Shown in pieces: positions 37,304-46,228 of a stretch of 64,000 bases of DNA. The translations under genes were made by a program, and so were the position numbers. The stretch is from Qipengyuania mesophila. Lineage in GTDB: Bacteria > Pseudomonadota > Alphaproteobacteria > Sphingomonadales > Sphingomonadaceae. Position 1 is the stretch's first letter; the number at the start of each line of letters is the position of its first letter. The notes beneath the pieces were generated by a model. It saw only the letters and a program-made list of their open reading frames with translations, was not told the origin of the DNA and ran no database searches. The stretch lies in NCBI RefSeq assembly GCF_019711655.1, contig NZ_JAIGNU010000001.1, positions 310,001-374,000 on the forward strand, in the 5' to 3' direction.

Positions 37304-37717
37304 ATGGCCCATTCGTCTGATTCGCCCGCCCTCGACCTGCCGCTGCCCGCGCGGCGCCACCAGACGCTCGGCCTGGTGATCCTGCGGCGGCTGGCCGCGC
37401 ACGGGCTCCAGGACGCGCGTGCGAGCCTGCTCGCGCTCGATGCGGCGGGAACCGATTTCCGCAGGCTTCTGGTGCTGGCACGCGCGCTGGTGCTCGATCT
37501 CTCGCGCAGTTCGCGGCGCAAGATCCTGCTAGCGCCCTGCTGTGCGGCGGGAATGACGCGCGACGAGGGGCTGTTGATGACGCTGGTCGGCGGTGCGGGG
37601 CTCGATGTCCATGCCGCGCTGACCGACGATGCGCGCTGCCCCGTCGCCATGGGCAGCGCGCATGCGCTGGGCAAGGAGCTGGAGCGGATCGCGATCCGCA
37701 ACGGCTGGAAGCTCTAG
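37304..37717 (+). CDS. Small conserved protein (DUF6628-like)
   Basis: A 137-aa protein with LPARRHQTLGLVILRRLAAH and ILLAPCCAAGMTRDEGLLMT; two adjacent cysteines lie mid-protein. It has no signal peptide and weak hydrophobicity. I recall this type as a sphingomonad-specific family (DUF6628), function unknown. It converges with the acyl-CoA dehydrogenase gene. Confidence 0.65.
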   Translation: MAHSSDSPALDLPLPARRHQTLGLVILRRLAAHGLQDARASLLALDAAGTDFRRLLVLARALVLDLSRSSRRKILLAPCCAAGMTRDEGLLMTLVGGAGLDVHAALTDDARCPVAMGSAHALGKELERIAIRNGWKL

Positions 37718-37757
37718 AGCCCCGTCACGCCGCCGCAGCTACGCGCGCGGGCGTTGG

Positions 37758-39380
37758 CTAGGCTGCCGGCATCGCCCGCGCGATGATCGCCTGCGTGTCG
37801 ATCTCGGCATCGAAGGCGCCCACACTCATGCCGCGTTCGCCCAGCCGCAGGGTACAGAAAGCTTCGGCCAGCGGGCTTTCCCATTCGAGCAGCACGGCGG
37901 CCTGCGACAGCAACGCGAGGCGTTCGACCGCGAGCCGCGCGGTGGATTCGCGGATCGCCGCAGGATCGAATGCCACGAGCGCCGCGTCATAGGCCGAATG
38001 CAGCCCCTTTTGCGCGCCCAGCCATTCGAGCATCGCACCGACCGTTTCGGGCTCGCGCGCGGCCGCGCGCAGCACGTCGAGTGCGATGACATTGCCCGAG
38101 CCTTCCCAGATCGCATTGAGCGGCGACTGGCGGAACAGCCGCGGCATCGGGCCCGCCTCGACATAGCCCGCCCCGCCATGCGCTTCCATCGCCTCATAGA
38201 CCATGTTCGGCGCGCGCTTGCAGACCCAGTATTTGGCGACCGGCGTCAGCAACCGCGCGAGCGGCTCGTCGCCATCGAAGGCCTGCGCGAGCCGCATGCC
38301 GAGCGCCATCGCCGCTTCGCTTTCTAGCGCGAGGTCGGCAAGGACATTGGCCATGAGCGGCTGGTCGACCAGCTGCTTCTGAAAGGCCGTGCGATGGCTC
38401 GTATGCCATAGCGCCTGCGCCAGCGCCGCGCGCATCTGGCTCGCCGAGCCGATAACGCAGTCGAGCCGCGTGTGCTGGACCATCTGGATGATCGTGGCGA
38501 CACCGCGCCCTTCTGGCCCGAGCCGCTGCGCCAGCGCGCCGTGATATTCGACTTCGGAGGATGCGTTGGACTTGTCGCCCAGCTTGTCCTTGAGCCGGAT
38601 GACGCGAAAGCCCGTGTTGCGCGTCCCGTCGGGCAACCAGCGGGGGACGAGGAAGCAGGTCAGCCCTTCCTCGGTATAGGCGAGCGTCAGAAAGGCGTCG
38701 CACATCGGCGCGGAACAGAACCATTTGTGCCCTGTGAGGCTGAACCAGCCGTCCTCGCCCGTGCGCACCGCGCGGGTGGTATTGGCGCGCACGTCCGATC
38801 CGCCCTGCTTTTCGGTCATGGCCATGCCGATCGTTACCCCAGCCTTTTCCTGCGCCGGGCGGAAGGCGGGATCGTAACGGCCTGCGGCGATCCGCGGCAC
38901 CCACTCGCTCGCCACCGCCTCCTCGGCCCCCAGCGCGGGCACGGCGGCATAGGTCATCGTCATCGGGCAGCTCGTCCCGCAGTCGACCTGGCTGGTAAGG
39001 TAGAGGATTGCGGCATGCGCGACATGGCCCGCCGCCCCGCCCTGCCAGGCAGTGGAGGCAAAACCGTTATCGAGCCCCAGCCGCATGAGCGAATGATAGG
39101 CGGGGTGGAAACGCACTTCGTCGATGCGATGGCCGTAGCGGTCGTAATTCTCGAGCACGGGGAGCACGCGATTGGCCTCGACGCCCCATTCGATCGCTTC
39201 GGCAGAACCGCAGCTTGCGCCCAGCCCGACCAGATGCTCGCCATGCGCCGCGCCGCCAGCTTTCGCGAGCGCGGCGACCAGCGCGCGATCGCCCGAAAAC
39301 GGGTTGTGGCCTTCCAGCGGTGGCGGCTGGTTGAAGACCTCATGCGTATCGAGCATGCTCACCGGCTGGTTGTTCGGCAT
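37758..39380 (-). CDS. AidB-like acyl-CoA dehydrogenase
   Basis: A 540-aa flavoprotein, longer than standard acyl-CoA dehydrogenases (~380) and matching the AidB group. It has an N-terminal extension (VFNQPPPLEGHNPF), then GMAMTEKQGGSDVRANTTRA (FAD/substrate site), SLTGHKWFCSAPMCDAFL and, near the C-terminus, GGAGYVEAGPMPRLFRQSPL. AidB in E. coli is part of the alkylation response; others oxidise branched acyl-CoAs. Which applies here cannot be told. It lies 57 bp downstream of metZ on the same strand. Confidence 0.9.
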   Translation of the reverse strand: MPNNQPVSMLDTHEVFNQPPPLEGHNPFSGDRALVAALAKAGGAAHGEHLVGLGASCGSAEAIEWGVEANRVLPVLENYDRYGHRIDEVRFHPAYHSLMRLGLDNGFASTAWQGGAAGHVAHAAILYLTSQVDCGTSCPMTMTYAAVPALGAEEAVASEWVPRIAAGRYDPAFRPAQEKAGVTIGMAMTEKQGGSDVRANTTRAVRTGEDGWFSLTGHKWFCSAPMCDAFLTLAYTEEGLTCFLVPRWLPDGTRNTGFRVIRLKDKLGDKSNASSEVEYHGALAQRLGPEGRGVATIIQMVQHTRLDCVIGSASQMRAALAQALWHTSHRTAFQKQLVDQPLMANVLADLALESEAAMALGMRLAQAFDGDEPLARLLTPVAKYWVCKRAPNMVYEAMEAHGGAGYVEAGPMPRLFRQSPLNAIWEGSGNVIALDVLRAAAREPETVGAMLEWLGAQKGLHSAYDAALVAFDPAAIRESTARLAVERLALLSQAAVLLEWESPLAEAFCTLRLGERGMSVGAFDAEIDTQAIIARAMPAA

Positions 39381-39437
39381 TGTCCTCTCCTCATCACCCG
39401 CGCCGCTACGGCGGCGGCGCGACGCCTCTGCGTGCGG

Positions 39438-40643
39438 CTAGAACCCCGCCGCGGTCAGCGCACGATCGAGGTCTTCCTCGAGATCCTCGATATCCTCCAG
39501 CCCGACATTGATCCGCAGCAGGCCCTCGGTCACGCCCATCTGGTCGCGATCCTCCTGCGTCATCCCGGCATGGGTGGTGCTCGCCGGGTGGCACATCAGG
39601 CTGCGCGCATCGCCGATATTGTTCGAGATATCGACCAGTTCGAGCGCGTCGAGCAGCGCGAAGGCGGTCGCGCGGTCGCCCACGTCGAGCGCGAAGATCG
39701 GGCCGGTGGCGACCATCTGGCGCGTCGCGAGGGTGTGGCGCGGATGGCTCGGCAGGCCGGGATGGAGGATCCGGGGCACGCGCGGCTCGATGAACTTGCC
39801 CAACTCGACCGCATTCTCGCTCTGCCGGCGAGCGCGCAGGTCGAGCGTTTCGAGCCCCTTCATCACAATCCAGGCGTTGAAGGGGGCGATATTGGGTCCG
39901 GTGTTCCGCTGGAAGGGCAGCAGCACCTCGTCGATCCATTGCTGCGAACCGCAGACCGCGCCCGCAAGCACCCTGCCCTGCCCGTCCATCAGCTTGGTCG
40001 CGCTGTAGGCGACGACGTCGGCACCGAACTCCATCGGCTTCTGCAGCGCGCTGGTGGCAAAGGCGTTGTCGACCACGGTGGTGATGCCATGCGCCTTCGC
40101 CACGCCGCAGACATGCGCGAGATCGACCACGTCGAGCGTCGGGTTGGCGGGCGTCTCGAAGAAGAAGACCTTGGTGTTGGGACGGATCGCGGCTTCCCAG
40201 GCATCGTCGTCGGCGCTGTCGACCACGCTGGTTTCGATCCCGAAGCGCGGCAGAAGATGGTCGAGCAGCCAGCGACACGATCCGAAGGCGGCGCGCGCGC
40301 CCACAACGTGATCGCCGGCCGAGAGCTGGCACAGCAGCGCGGTAGTCATCGCCGCCATCCCACTCGCCTGTGCGCGGCAGGCCTCGGCGCCTTCCATCAG
40401 CGCGATGCGCTCCTCGAGCATGGCGACGGTCGGGTTCTGGAGGCGCGAATAGGTCATCCCCCCGGCCTCGCCCGCGAAACGGTCGGCGACGGTCTGCGCG
40501 TCGTCGTAGGTGTAGCCCGAGGTGAGGAACAGCGCCTCGCTCGTCTCGCCATGCTCCGATCGCCAGGTACCGCCGCGCACGGCCTGCGTCGCGGGGCGCC
40601 AGTTGCGAGTGATCGAGCGGTCCATGCCGGTGGTCTTCTTCAT
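39438..40643 (-). CDS. metZ: O-succinylhomoserine sulfhydrylase
   Basis: A 401-aa PLP enzyme of the Cys/Met-metabolism family that makes homocysteine from O-succinylhomoserine and sulfide. The PLP-lysine segment is VAYSATKLMDGQGRVLAG; the SATK-x-x-DGQGR form is characteristic of MetZ rather than MetB. The N-terminus (ATQAVRGGTWRSEHGETSEA) and C-terminus (INVGLEDIEDLEEDLDRALT) are complete. The start is the ATG at 40643; MDR at 40625 is an alternative. Confidence 0.93.
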   Translation of the reverse strand: MKKTTGMDRSITRNWRPATQAVRGGTWRSEHGETSEALFLTSGYTYDDAQTVADRFAGEAGGMTYSRLQNPTVAMLEERIALMEGAEACRAQASGMAAMTTALLCQLSAGDHVVGARAAFGSCRWLLDHLLPRFGIETSVVDSADDDAWEAAIRPNTKVFFFETPANPTLDVVDLAHVCGVAKAHGITTVVDNAFATSALQKPMEFGADVVAYSATKLMDGQGRVLAGAVCGSQQWIDEVLLPFQRNTGPNIAPFNAWIVMKGLETLDLRARRQSENAVELGKFIEPRVPRILHPGLPSHPRHTLATRQMVATGPIFALDVGDRATAFALLDALELVDISNNIGDARSLMCHPASTTHAGMTQEDRDQMGVTEGLLRINVGLEDIEDLEEDLDRALTAAGF

Positions 40644-40683
40644 GCGCTGCGGGATAGCACGGCGCGCCCGCGCGGCAAGCGGC

Positions 40684-40860
40684 TCAGCCTTCCAGCGCGG
40701 CAAGCCCCGCTTCGCCGACATCGCCGCGCCCGACCGCGCGGAGCATCTTTGCCCCCTCGACCACGGCGAGCACCGCGCGCGCGCCGACCCGCGGATCGGC
40801 ATCGGCCGCAGGCAGGGCATGGCGGTGCCGCTCTGGCTGCTGTTCGTCGCCGCGACCTCC
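40684..40860 (-). pseudogene. Possible remnant of a TetR-type regulator C-terminus
   Basis: Within a 326-bp gap (40644-40969) the minus strand encodes an open C-terminal stretch, ADPRVGARAVLAVVEGAKML then RAVGRGDVGEAGLAALEG and a stop. It reads like the last helix pair of a TetR regulator. No HTH domain or start is found upstream before the divergent membrane protein gene. The call rests on pattern only. Confidence 0.3.
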
Positions 40861-40969
40861 AGCACCGGCCGGCTCGCCATGGTCGCTCGCCTGTTCTGGC
40901 TGGAAAAGCGCCCGGCCTCCGAAGCTTAGCGCTTGAAGCGGGAGCGCGGCTTTTCTAAGCCGCTTGGCG

Positions 40970-42241
40970 ATGAGCCGGGCGCCCGAGCAACCCAAGGATC
41001 CGATCCGCTGGTGCGCCGCGCTGGCGCTGGTCTTCTGGCTCGCCTGCCTGCCCTACCTGACCGTCGTCGCGAAACCCTATTTCGACGAGATCCACTACCT
41101 GCCCGCCGCGCGCGAACTGCTGGTGCTCGGCGAGTTCACCAATCGCGAACACCCGCTGGTCGGCAAGGAACTGCTCGCGCTCGGCATCGCCCTGTTCGGC
41201 GACAATCCCTGGGGCTGGCGGCTGCTGCCCAGCCTGTTCGGCACGCTGACGCTGTTCGCCGCCATGCGCGCACTGTGGTTCGCCACGCTCAGCCGCTTCG
41301 CGACGCTCGCCTATGGCGTGCTGCTGGCGACGGGCTTCCACCTGTTCATCCACGCGCGCATCGCGATGCTGGACATCTTCTACCTCGCCTTCCTCGCACT
41401 CGCCGCGTGGCACTTCGCCGGTGCGATCCGCCAGCCCGAGCAGGGCCGCTGGAGGCTGGCACTCACCGGCATCGCGCTGGGCCTCGCCATGGGGGCCAAG
41501 TGGAACGCGCTGGTGGTCGCCATGCTGCCCGGCCTCGCCTTCTTCTTCGCCCGCGTGGCGGCCGGCCGCCGACGCCTGTTCCGCAGCCGCCGCGGCGCGC
41601 CGGTGCCCGGCACCACGCTGATCGAGGCCGCGCTGTGGCTCGGCGTGGTACCGCTGGCGGTCTATGCCGCAACTTTCCTCCCGGCCTTCTTCTTCCGCAT
41701 CAGCCCGATCACCGAGGGGCTGGTGTACCACCACCAGTTCATGCTCTCGCAGCAGGAGCAGGTCCTGAAACCACATCCCTACCAGTCGACCTGGGAGCAG
41801 TGGGTGCTGAACGTCCGCTCGATCTGGTACCTCTACGAGCCGGTCGACGGCGTCCAGCGCGGGATCATGCTGATCGGCAACCCGCTGACCATGCTGCTCG
41901 GCCTGCCCGCGCTCGCCTGGTGCGCTTGGCACGGCTTTGTCCGTCGCCATTGGGCCGCGCTGGGTGTGACGGTTCTCTATGTAGCGAGCCTCGGCTTCTG
42001 GATATTCGCCGCCAAGCCGGTGCAGTTCTATTATCATTACGCACTGCCCAGCATGGCACTGCTCGCCGCGCTGGCGCTTGCCTGCGATGCGCTATGGCAG
42101 AACGGTCGGCGCAAGACCGCGCTGGCGCCCGTGATCGGCAGCGTGCTGGTGTTCGCCTGGTTCTACCCGATCATCAGCGCCGCGCCGCTCACCGGCCCCG
42201 ACAGCTTCGCGGTGTGGACCTGGCTCGCGAGCTGGAGGTAG
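40970..42241 (+). CDS. PMT-family (GT39-like) membrane glycosyltransferase
   Basis: A 423-aa polytopic protein with about ten membrane segments. Its first periplasmic loop has YFDEIHYLPAARELL and then REHPLVGKELLALG, the DE and HP-(P/L)-GK motifs of dolichyl/polyprenyl-phosphate-mannose protein mannosyltransferases. It would transfer a sugar from a lipid carrier to a periplasmic acceptor. The GT2-GtrA fusion, which could make such a carrier, lies convergently downstream. I prefer the ATG at 40970 over a TTG at 40964. Confidence 0.85.
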   Translation: MSRAPEQPKDPIRWCAALALVFWLACLPYLTVVAKPYFDEIHYLPAARELLVLGEFTNREHPLVGKELLALGIALFGDNPWGWRLLPSLFGTLTLFAAMRALWFATLSRFATLAYGVLLATGFHLFIHARIAMLDIFYLAFLALAAWHFAGAIRQPEQGRWRLALTGIALGLAMGAKWNALVVAMLPGLAFFFARVAAGRRRLFRSRRGAPVPGTTLIEAALWLGVVPLAVYAATFLPAFFFRISPITEGLVYHHQFMLSQQEQVLKPHPYQSTWEQWVLNVRSIWYLYEPVDGVQRGIMLIGNPLTMLLGLPALAWCAWHGFVRRHWAALGVTVLYVASLGFWIFAAKPVQFYYHYALPSMALLAALALACDALWQNGRRKTALAPVIGSVLVFAWFYPIISAAPLTGPDSFAVWTWLASWR

Positions 42242-42242
42242 G

Positions 42243-42417
42243 CCTCCCCCGGCGGGGGAGGGGGACCATGCGAAGCATGGTGGAGGGGCACCGACGCCTG
42301 ATCGGAACCCGGATGCCAAACCATCAATGGGAAATGTGGTGCCTACGAGGGGGCGTCCTGAGCAGTGGAGAGTGCCCCTCCACCACCTGCGGTGGTCCCC
42401 CTCCCCGTACCGGGGAG
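42243..42417. repeat. Pair of inverted REP-like elements between convergent genes
   Basis: A ~46-bp GC-rich element (42243-42289) and an inverted, about 80-85% identical copy (42372-42417) flank a ~80-bp spacer. Each contains its own hairpin (ACCATGCGAAGCATGGT; ACCACCTGCGGTGGT) and a GGAGGGGGA/TCCCCCTCC arm. Together they can form a large cruciform, in the manner of REPINs. They sit between the stops of two convergent genes, so they may also end transcription from both sides. Confidence 0.65.
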
Positions 42418-42424
42418 GCCGATC

Positions 42425-43573
42425 CTAATACCTGCCCCAGACGAAGCGGCTCGACAGGGCGTAGTTCCAGACCGAGCCGATGCCGATGCCGACCAGTGCC
42501 GCGAGCACGGTGTGCAGGCCGCGATCGTGTAGCGTCGTCGCCACCGCGACATTGGCGAAGGCGCCAATCGAACAGGCGGCTATGAAGGCCGCCCAGCCCC
42601 AGAAGATGCCCTTGGGCGTGCTCAGCCGCTTGTCGCGATAGGTGAGGAAGTTGTTGAGCCAGAAGTTGAAGCTCATCGCACCGAAGGTCGCGACCGCCTG
42701 GCTCCAGCTGAAATTGGCCCCGCCGAACAACAGGAAGGCGTAGAGGATCGCCATGTGCACGCCGACGCCGATCACGCCGACCGTGCCGAACAGCGCGAAG
42801 CGCGTCGGAATCACCCGGCCGAAGCTCTTGTCGTAGAGGCCGGCAAGGAAATCGAGCGCGATGGCGCGGTCCAGTTTCGATTCGCCGGAGCGGCGGGCGG
42901 AGAAATTCATCGGGAAATCCTTCACCTTGAGCGGTGTTTCGGAAGTGGCGAGCAGGTCGAGCAGGATCTTGAAGCCGATTCCCGAAAGGTTCGGGACCAG
43001 CGCGCGCGCGGTGGCGGAGGGCAGCAGGAAGAAACCGCTCATCGGGTCGCTGAGTTCGACCCCGGTAAGCTTGCGCGCGAGCGTGTTGGCGACGCTCGAA
43101 AGCTTCTCGCGGTCGGGCCGGCCCCACTCCTCCATGCTCGCGCCCTCGGCGAAGCGGCTGGCGACGGCGACATCGGCCTCGCCCGATTTGACGCAGGCGA
43201 GCATGTCGACGAGCAGCTTGGGATCGTGCTGGTGGTCGGCATCCATCACCGCCACGTAAGGCGCTGCGGTGGCGCAGAAGCCTTCGATCGCGGCGCTCGA
43301 CAACCCGCGGCGGCCGATCCGCTGGATCACGCGGACGCGCGGGTCGGAAAGCGCCAGCCGACGCGCCTCGTCGCTGGTGCCGTCGGAGGAATTGTCGTCG
43401 ACGATCAGCACTTCCCAGCCCGACAGGCCCAGAGCGCCCTCGATCCGCTCGACCAGCGGCGCAAGATTGTCGCGCTCGTTGAGCGTCGGCAGGATGATTG
43501 CCAGCTCGAGCGGGCGGGCGCTGGCAAGGGTCGCGGTGGCCGTGTCGGGCTGCGTCTGCGGTGTCATATCCAT
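42425..43573 (-). CDS. GT2 glycosyltransferase fused to GtrA domain (polyprenyl-phosphate sugar synthase)
   Basis: A 382-aa fusion. Residues ~22-250 are a dolichol-phosphate-mannose-synthase-like GT2 domain: ELAIILPTLNERDNLAPLVE, VDDNSSDGTSDEA, VMDADHQHDPKLLVDM (DxD-type metal site). Residues ~265-382 are a four-helix GtrA domain (FALFGTVGVIGVGVHMAILY to WNYALSSRFVWGRY). Such proteins make polyprenyl-phosphate sugars and may flip them. It is convergent with the PMT gene, a plausible user of its product. Confidence 0.9.
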   Translation of the reverse strand: MDMTPQTQPDTATATLASARPLELAIILPTLNERDNLAPLVERIEGALGLSGWEVLIVDDNSSDGTSDEARRLALSDPRVRVIQRIGRRGLSSAAIEGFCATAAPYVAVMDADHQHDPKLLVDMLACVKSGEADVAVASRFAEGASMEEWGRPDREKLSSVANTLARKLTGVELSDPMSGFFLLPSATARALVPNLSGIGFKILLDLLATSETPLKVKDFPMNFSARRSGESKLDRAIALDFLAGLYDKSFGRVIPTRFALFGTVGVIGVGVHMAILYAFLLFGGANFSWSQAVATFGAMSFNFWLNNFLTYRDKRLSTPKGIFWGWAAFIAACSIGAFANVAVATTLHDRGLHTVLAALVGIGIGSVWNYALSSRFVWGRY

Positions 43574-43599
43574 TGCATGACCCGGTTACGTGCCATTCC

Positions 43600-44667
43600 T
43601 CAAGATGTGGTTACCATCTTCCTAACAATCGCGTCGCCGATATCCTCGGTCGAGGCGGTCCCGCCGAGGTCGCCGCCGAAGACGCGATCGGCCAGAATGG
43701 CCTCGACCGCGCGCTCGATCCGCGCCGCGTCTTCCTCGCGCCCGAGCGAATGGCGTAACAGCATGGCGAGGCTGAGCACCGCCGCGACCGGGTTGGCCTT
43801 GCCCTGCCCGGCGATGTCGGGCGCGCTTCCGTGGATCGGCTCGTAGAGGCCGAAGGTGCCGTAATCGGTCTGCCGTTCGCCGAGGCTCGCGCTCGCGAGC
43901 AGGCCGATCGAACCGACGCAGGCGGAGGCCTGATCGGAGAGGATGTCGCCGAAGAGGTTGCCGGTGACCACCGTGTCGAACTGCCCCGGCGACTTGACCA
44001 GCTGCATCGCGGCATTGTCGACATACATGTGCTCGAGTTCGACCTCGGGGTATTCCCCGGATACCGCGATCACGGTCTCGCGCCAGATGCGGCTGGTCTC
44101 CAAGACATTGGCCTTGTCGACGCTGGTCAGCCGCTTGCCGCGCCCCATCGCGGCGCGGAAGGCGGTGTGCGCGATCCGGCGCACCTCTGCCTCGTTGTAG
44201 GACATCGCGTCCCAGCCCTCGCGCCCGCCCGCGCTCATCCGCTCGCCCTTGTCGCCGAAATAGACGTCGCCATTGAGTTCGCGCACGACGAGGAGATCGA
44301 TGCTGCGCGCGACCTCGGGCTTGAGCGAGGAAAGGTGTTCGAGCCCGGGAAAGCCCGCCGCGGGGCGCAGATTGGCAAACAGGCCGAGCTCGCTGCGCAG
44401 GCCGAGGATCGCCTGTTCGGGGCGAAGCGCTCGCGGCAAATCGTCGCAGGCAAAATCACCCACCGCGCCGAAGAGAATGGCATCCGCGGCACGTGCCATC
44501 TCGAGCGTCTCTTCGGGCAGCGGATGGCCGTGACGGCGGTAGGCGGCGGCACCGACATCGCCCTCGAACAGGGTGAGGCCCGGCAGCGAAAGCGTCTCGA
44601 GCACGCGCAGCGCCTGCGCCGTCACTTCGGGACCGATCCCGTCGCCGGGGAAAATTGCGATCTTCAT
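43600..44667 (-). CDS. leuB: 3-isopropylmalate dehydrogenase
   Basis: A 355-aa enzyme of leucine biosynthesis that oxidatively decarboxylates 3-isopropylmalate with NAD. Motifs: FPGDGIGPEVTAQALRVLE, FGAVGDFACDDLP, TSVDKANVLETSRIWRE, DNAAMQLVKSPGQFDTVVT, GNLFGDILSDQAS and HGSAPDIAGQGKANPVAAV. It overlaps the recO stop by four bases (ATGA), so the two are translated together. Confidence 0.96.
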   Translation of the reverse strand: MKIAIFPGDGIGPEVTAQALRVLETLSLPGLTLFEGDVGAAAYRRHGHPLPEETLEMARAADAILFGAVGDFACDDLPRALRPEQAILGLRSELGLFANLRPAAGFPGLEHLSSLKPEVARSIDLLVVRELNGDVYFGDKGERMSAGGREGWDAMSYNEAEVRRIAHTAFRAAMGRGKRLTSVDKANVLETSRIWRETVIAVSGEYPEVELEHMYVDNAAMQLVKSPGQFDTVVTGNLFGDILSDQASACVGSIGLLASASLGERQTDYGTFGLYEPIHGSAPDIAGQGKANPVAAVLSLAMLLRHSLGREEDAARIERAVEAILADRVFGGDLGGTASTEDIGDAIVRKMVTTS

Positions 44668-45263
44668 TCCACCATCCGTGCCAGTCGCTGCCTCAGGAGT
44701 TGCCGTGCAGCTAGGACGTCGGCGCGCGTGTCGGCAAGCAGGTAGCGCGCGATCAGCGGCTCCTGGCGGTCGAGAATTTCCAAGGCCTCGCCAAGGTCCG
44801 CTATCTCGGGCCGCTCGCCGCCATAGCCCAGTTCGCGCAGCAGCAGCGCCTCGTAGAGCGCCAGCGCCGCGACCCAGTCGCGCGCCGCGCCCGCCGAACA
44901 GATCGCGTCGAGCAACCCGCCGAGCGCGGTGTGCAGCGAGGGATAGGGATTGCGCTCGGGCAGTGCGGCGGCGGTCAGCGCGGTCGCCCAGGAAATCGCC
45001 GCGGCGGGCAGCGGTTCACCCAGCCACGGTCCGCGGCTGGTCACCAGCTCGAGCCGCGCGAAGGGCAGCTGGCTGTCGGATTTCGCGCGGATCTCAGCCT
45101 GCACGACATTGCCCGGAATCACCACCGGGCGCAGCTGCCGCCCGCGCCCGCCCGCTACATAGGCCGCGACCAGCCCGTTTTGTTCGGTCAGCATGCGCGC
45201 GATCACCGCCGTCTCGCCATGCGGGCGCGCGGCGACGAGGATGGCGGGTGCGGTGAGGTGCAT
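44664..45263 (-). CDS. recO: DNA repair protein RecO
   Basis: A 199-aa protein that loads RecA on SSB-coated DNA with RecR and anneals strands. The N-terminal OB fold (APAILVAARPHGETAVIARM, TEQNGLVAAYVAGGRG) and the helical part (LALYEALLLRELGYGGERPE) are clear. It is shorter than E. coli RecO (242 aa) and lacks the cysteine zinc cluster seen in some relatives. It is followed by leuB and preceded by ubiK. Confidence 0.92.
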   Translation of the reverse strand: MHLTAPAILVAARPHGETAVIARMLTEQNGLVAAYVAGGRGRQLRPVVIPGNVVQAEIRAKSDSQLPFARLELVTSRGPWLGEPLPAAAISWATALTAAALPERNPYPSLHTALGGLLDAICSAGAARDWVAALALYEALLLRELGYGGERPEIADLGEALEILDRQEPLIARYLLADTRADVLAARQLLRQRLARMVE

Positions 45264-45295
45264 GGCGCGTCCCTACCCTGCGGCAGGGGCGACGG

Positions 45296-45541
45296 TCACT
45301 TGAGCTTGGCTTCCAGCGCCGCGACGCGGGCCTTGAGGTCTTCGGCCTCTTCGCGCGCCTTGCTCGCCATCGCCTTGACCGCGTCGAATTCCTCGCGACT
45401 GACGAAATCCATCCCGCCGAAAGTGCCCTTGGCGCGTTCGCGCGCCGCGTCGCGCGCCTCGCGGGTCATGCCGGCAAGCGTACCGGCCGCCGAATTGGCG
45501 AGTTTGACGAAGTCGGCGATCAAAGGGTTCTGGCTTTGCAT
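45296..45541 (-). CDS. ubiK: UbiK/BMFP-family accessory factor
   Basis: An 81-aa protein with an amphipathic N-terminal helix (NPLIADFVKLANSAAGTLAG) and a C-terminal coiled coil (AREEAEDLKARVAALEAKLK). UbiK is an accessory factor of aerobic ubiquinone synthesis; related BMFP proteins have membrane-fusion activity in vitro. It lies 32 bp upstream of recO, same strand. Confidence 0.82.
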   Translation of the reverse strand: MQSQNPLIADFVKLANSAAGTLAGMTREARDAARERAKGTFGGMDFVSREEFDAVKAMASKAREEAEDLKARVAALEAKLK

Positions 45542-45572
45542 GGGCGTTACCTAGGCGCGGAGCCGCGCGCTA

Positions 45573-46127
45573 TCAATTGCCTATCCGCACGCGCTCGACA
45601 GCGCCGTCGGGATTTCCCTCGCCGGCCTGCGGGTTGAGCTGGAGGAACTGGTAGTTGAGCAGCGTCGCGAAGCAGACCCAGGCGAGATAGGGCAGCAGGA
45701 GCAGCGCGGCACCCCGGCGGACGCGCCAGAACAGAGCGATCACCACCAGCAGCGTCAGCACGATCAATCCCAGCACAACCAGCGCTCCGGTGATCTGCTG
45801 TGCGCCGAAGAAGATGTAGCTCCACGAGAGGTTGAACGCGAAATGCACCGCGAAGGCCCACAGCGCCGCGGTGCGCCCGCGCGCGCCCCAGGCCGAGGCG
45901 ACGATCGCCACGGCAAAGCCGATCATGATGTAGAGCACGGTCCAGACGATCCCGAACCACTTCGGTTCGGGGAAGATGGCAGGCTTTTCGAGGCTGGCGA
46001 ACCACGCGGTGTCGGGGCTGCCGAGCTGGCCGGCGAGGAAGCCGAGCAGCACCACCAGCGGGACGGTAAACAGCGCCCAGCGAATGAAACTTGCGCGCAG
46101 CTGCCCGCGCGACGCCAGCATGTTCAT
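45573..46127 (-). CDS. tspO: TspO/MBR-family membrane protein
   Basis: A 184-aa protein with five membrane helices. Family features are LASLEKPAIFPEPKWFGIVW, a TspO P-x-W-x-F-x-x-V-W-type motif, followed by WGARGRTAALWAFAVHFAFN and LSWSYIFFGAQQ. TspO proteins bind porphyrins and tryptophan-derived ligands and affect photosynthesis-gene expression in Rhodobacter. It follows a 101-bp gap after the SDR gene, same strand. Confidence 0.92.
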   Translation of the reverse strand: MNMLASRGQLRASFIRWALFTVPLVVLLGFLAGQLGSPDTAWFASLEKPAIFPEPKWFGIVWTVLYIMIGFAVAIVASAWGARGRTAALWAFAVHFAFNLSWSYIFFGAQQITGALVVLGLIVLTLLVVIALFWRVRRGAALLLLPYLAWVCFATLLNYQFLQLNPQAGEGNPDGAVERVRIGN

Positions 46128-46228
46128 GTCGATTTCCCGTCAACGATTCGTTTCATGCGCCTTTTGGCGAGGCCCGTGCGCAGTGGCAATGCGACAGGAC
46201 GAAATCGTGCCACGACGGGTCGCCGTGG

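Noticed and set aside
40522..40929. 135-aa plus-strand open frame after metZ
   Set aside because: The first part is antisense to metZ and the end (ATSSTGRLAMVARLFWLEK) has no ribosome-binding site or homology that I recognise; the minus strand looks more coding-like.
38472..40958. 828-aa plus-strand open frame opposite the acyl-CoA dehydrogenase and metZ
   Set aside because: Spans two certain minus-strand genes; low-complexity antisense translation.
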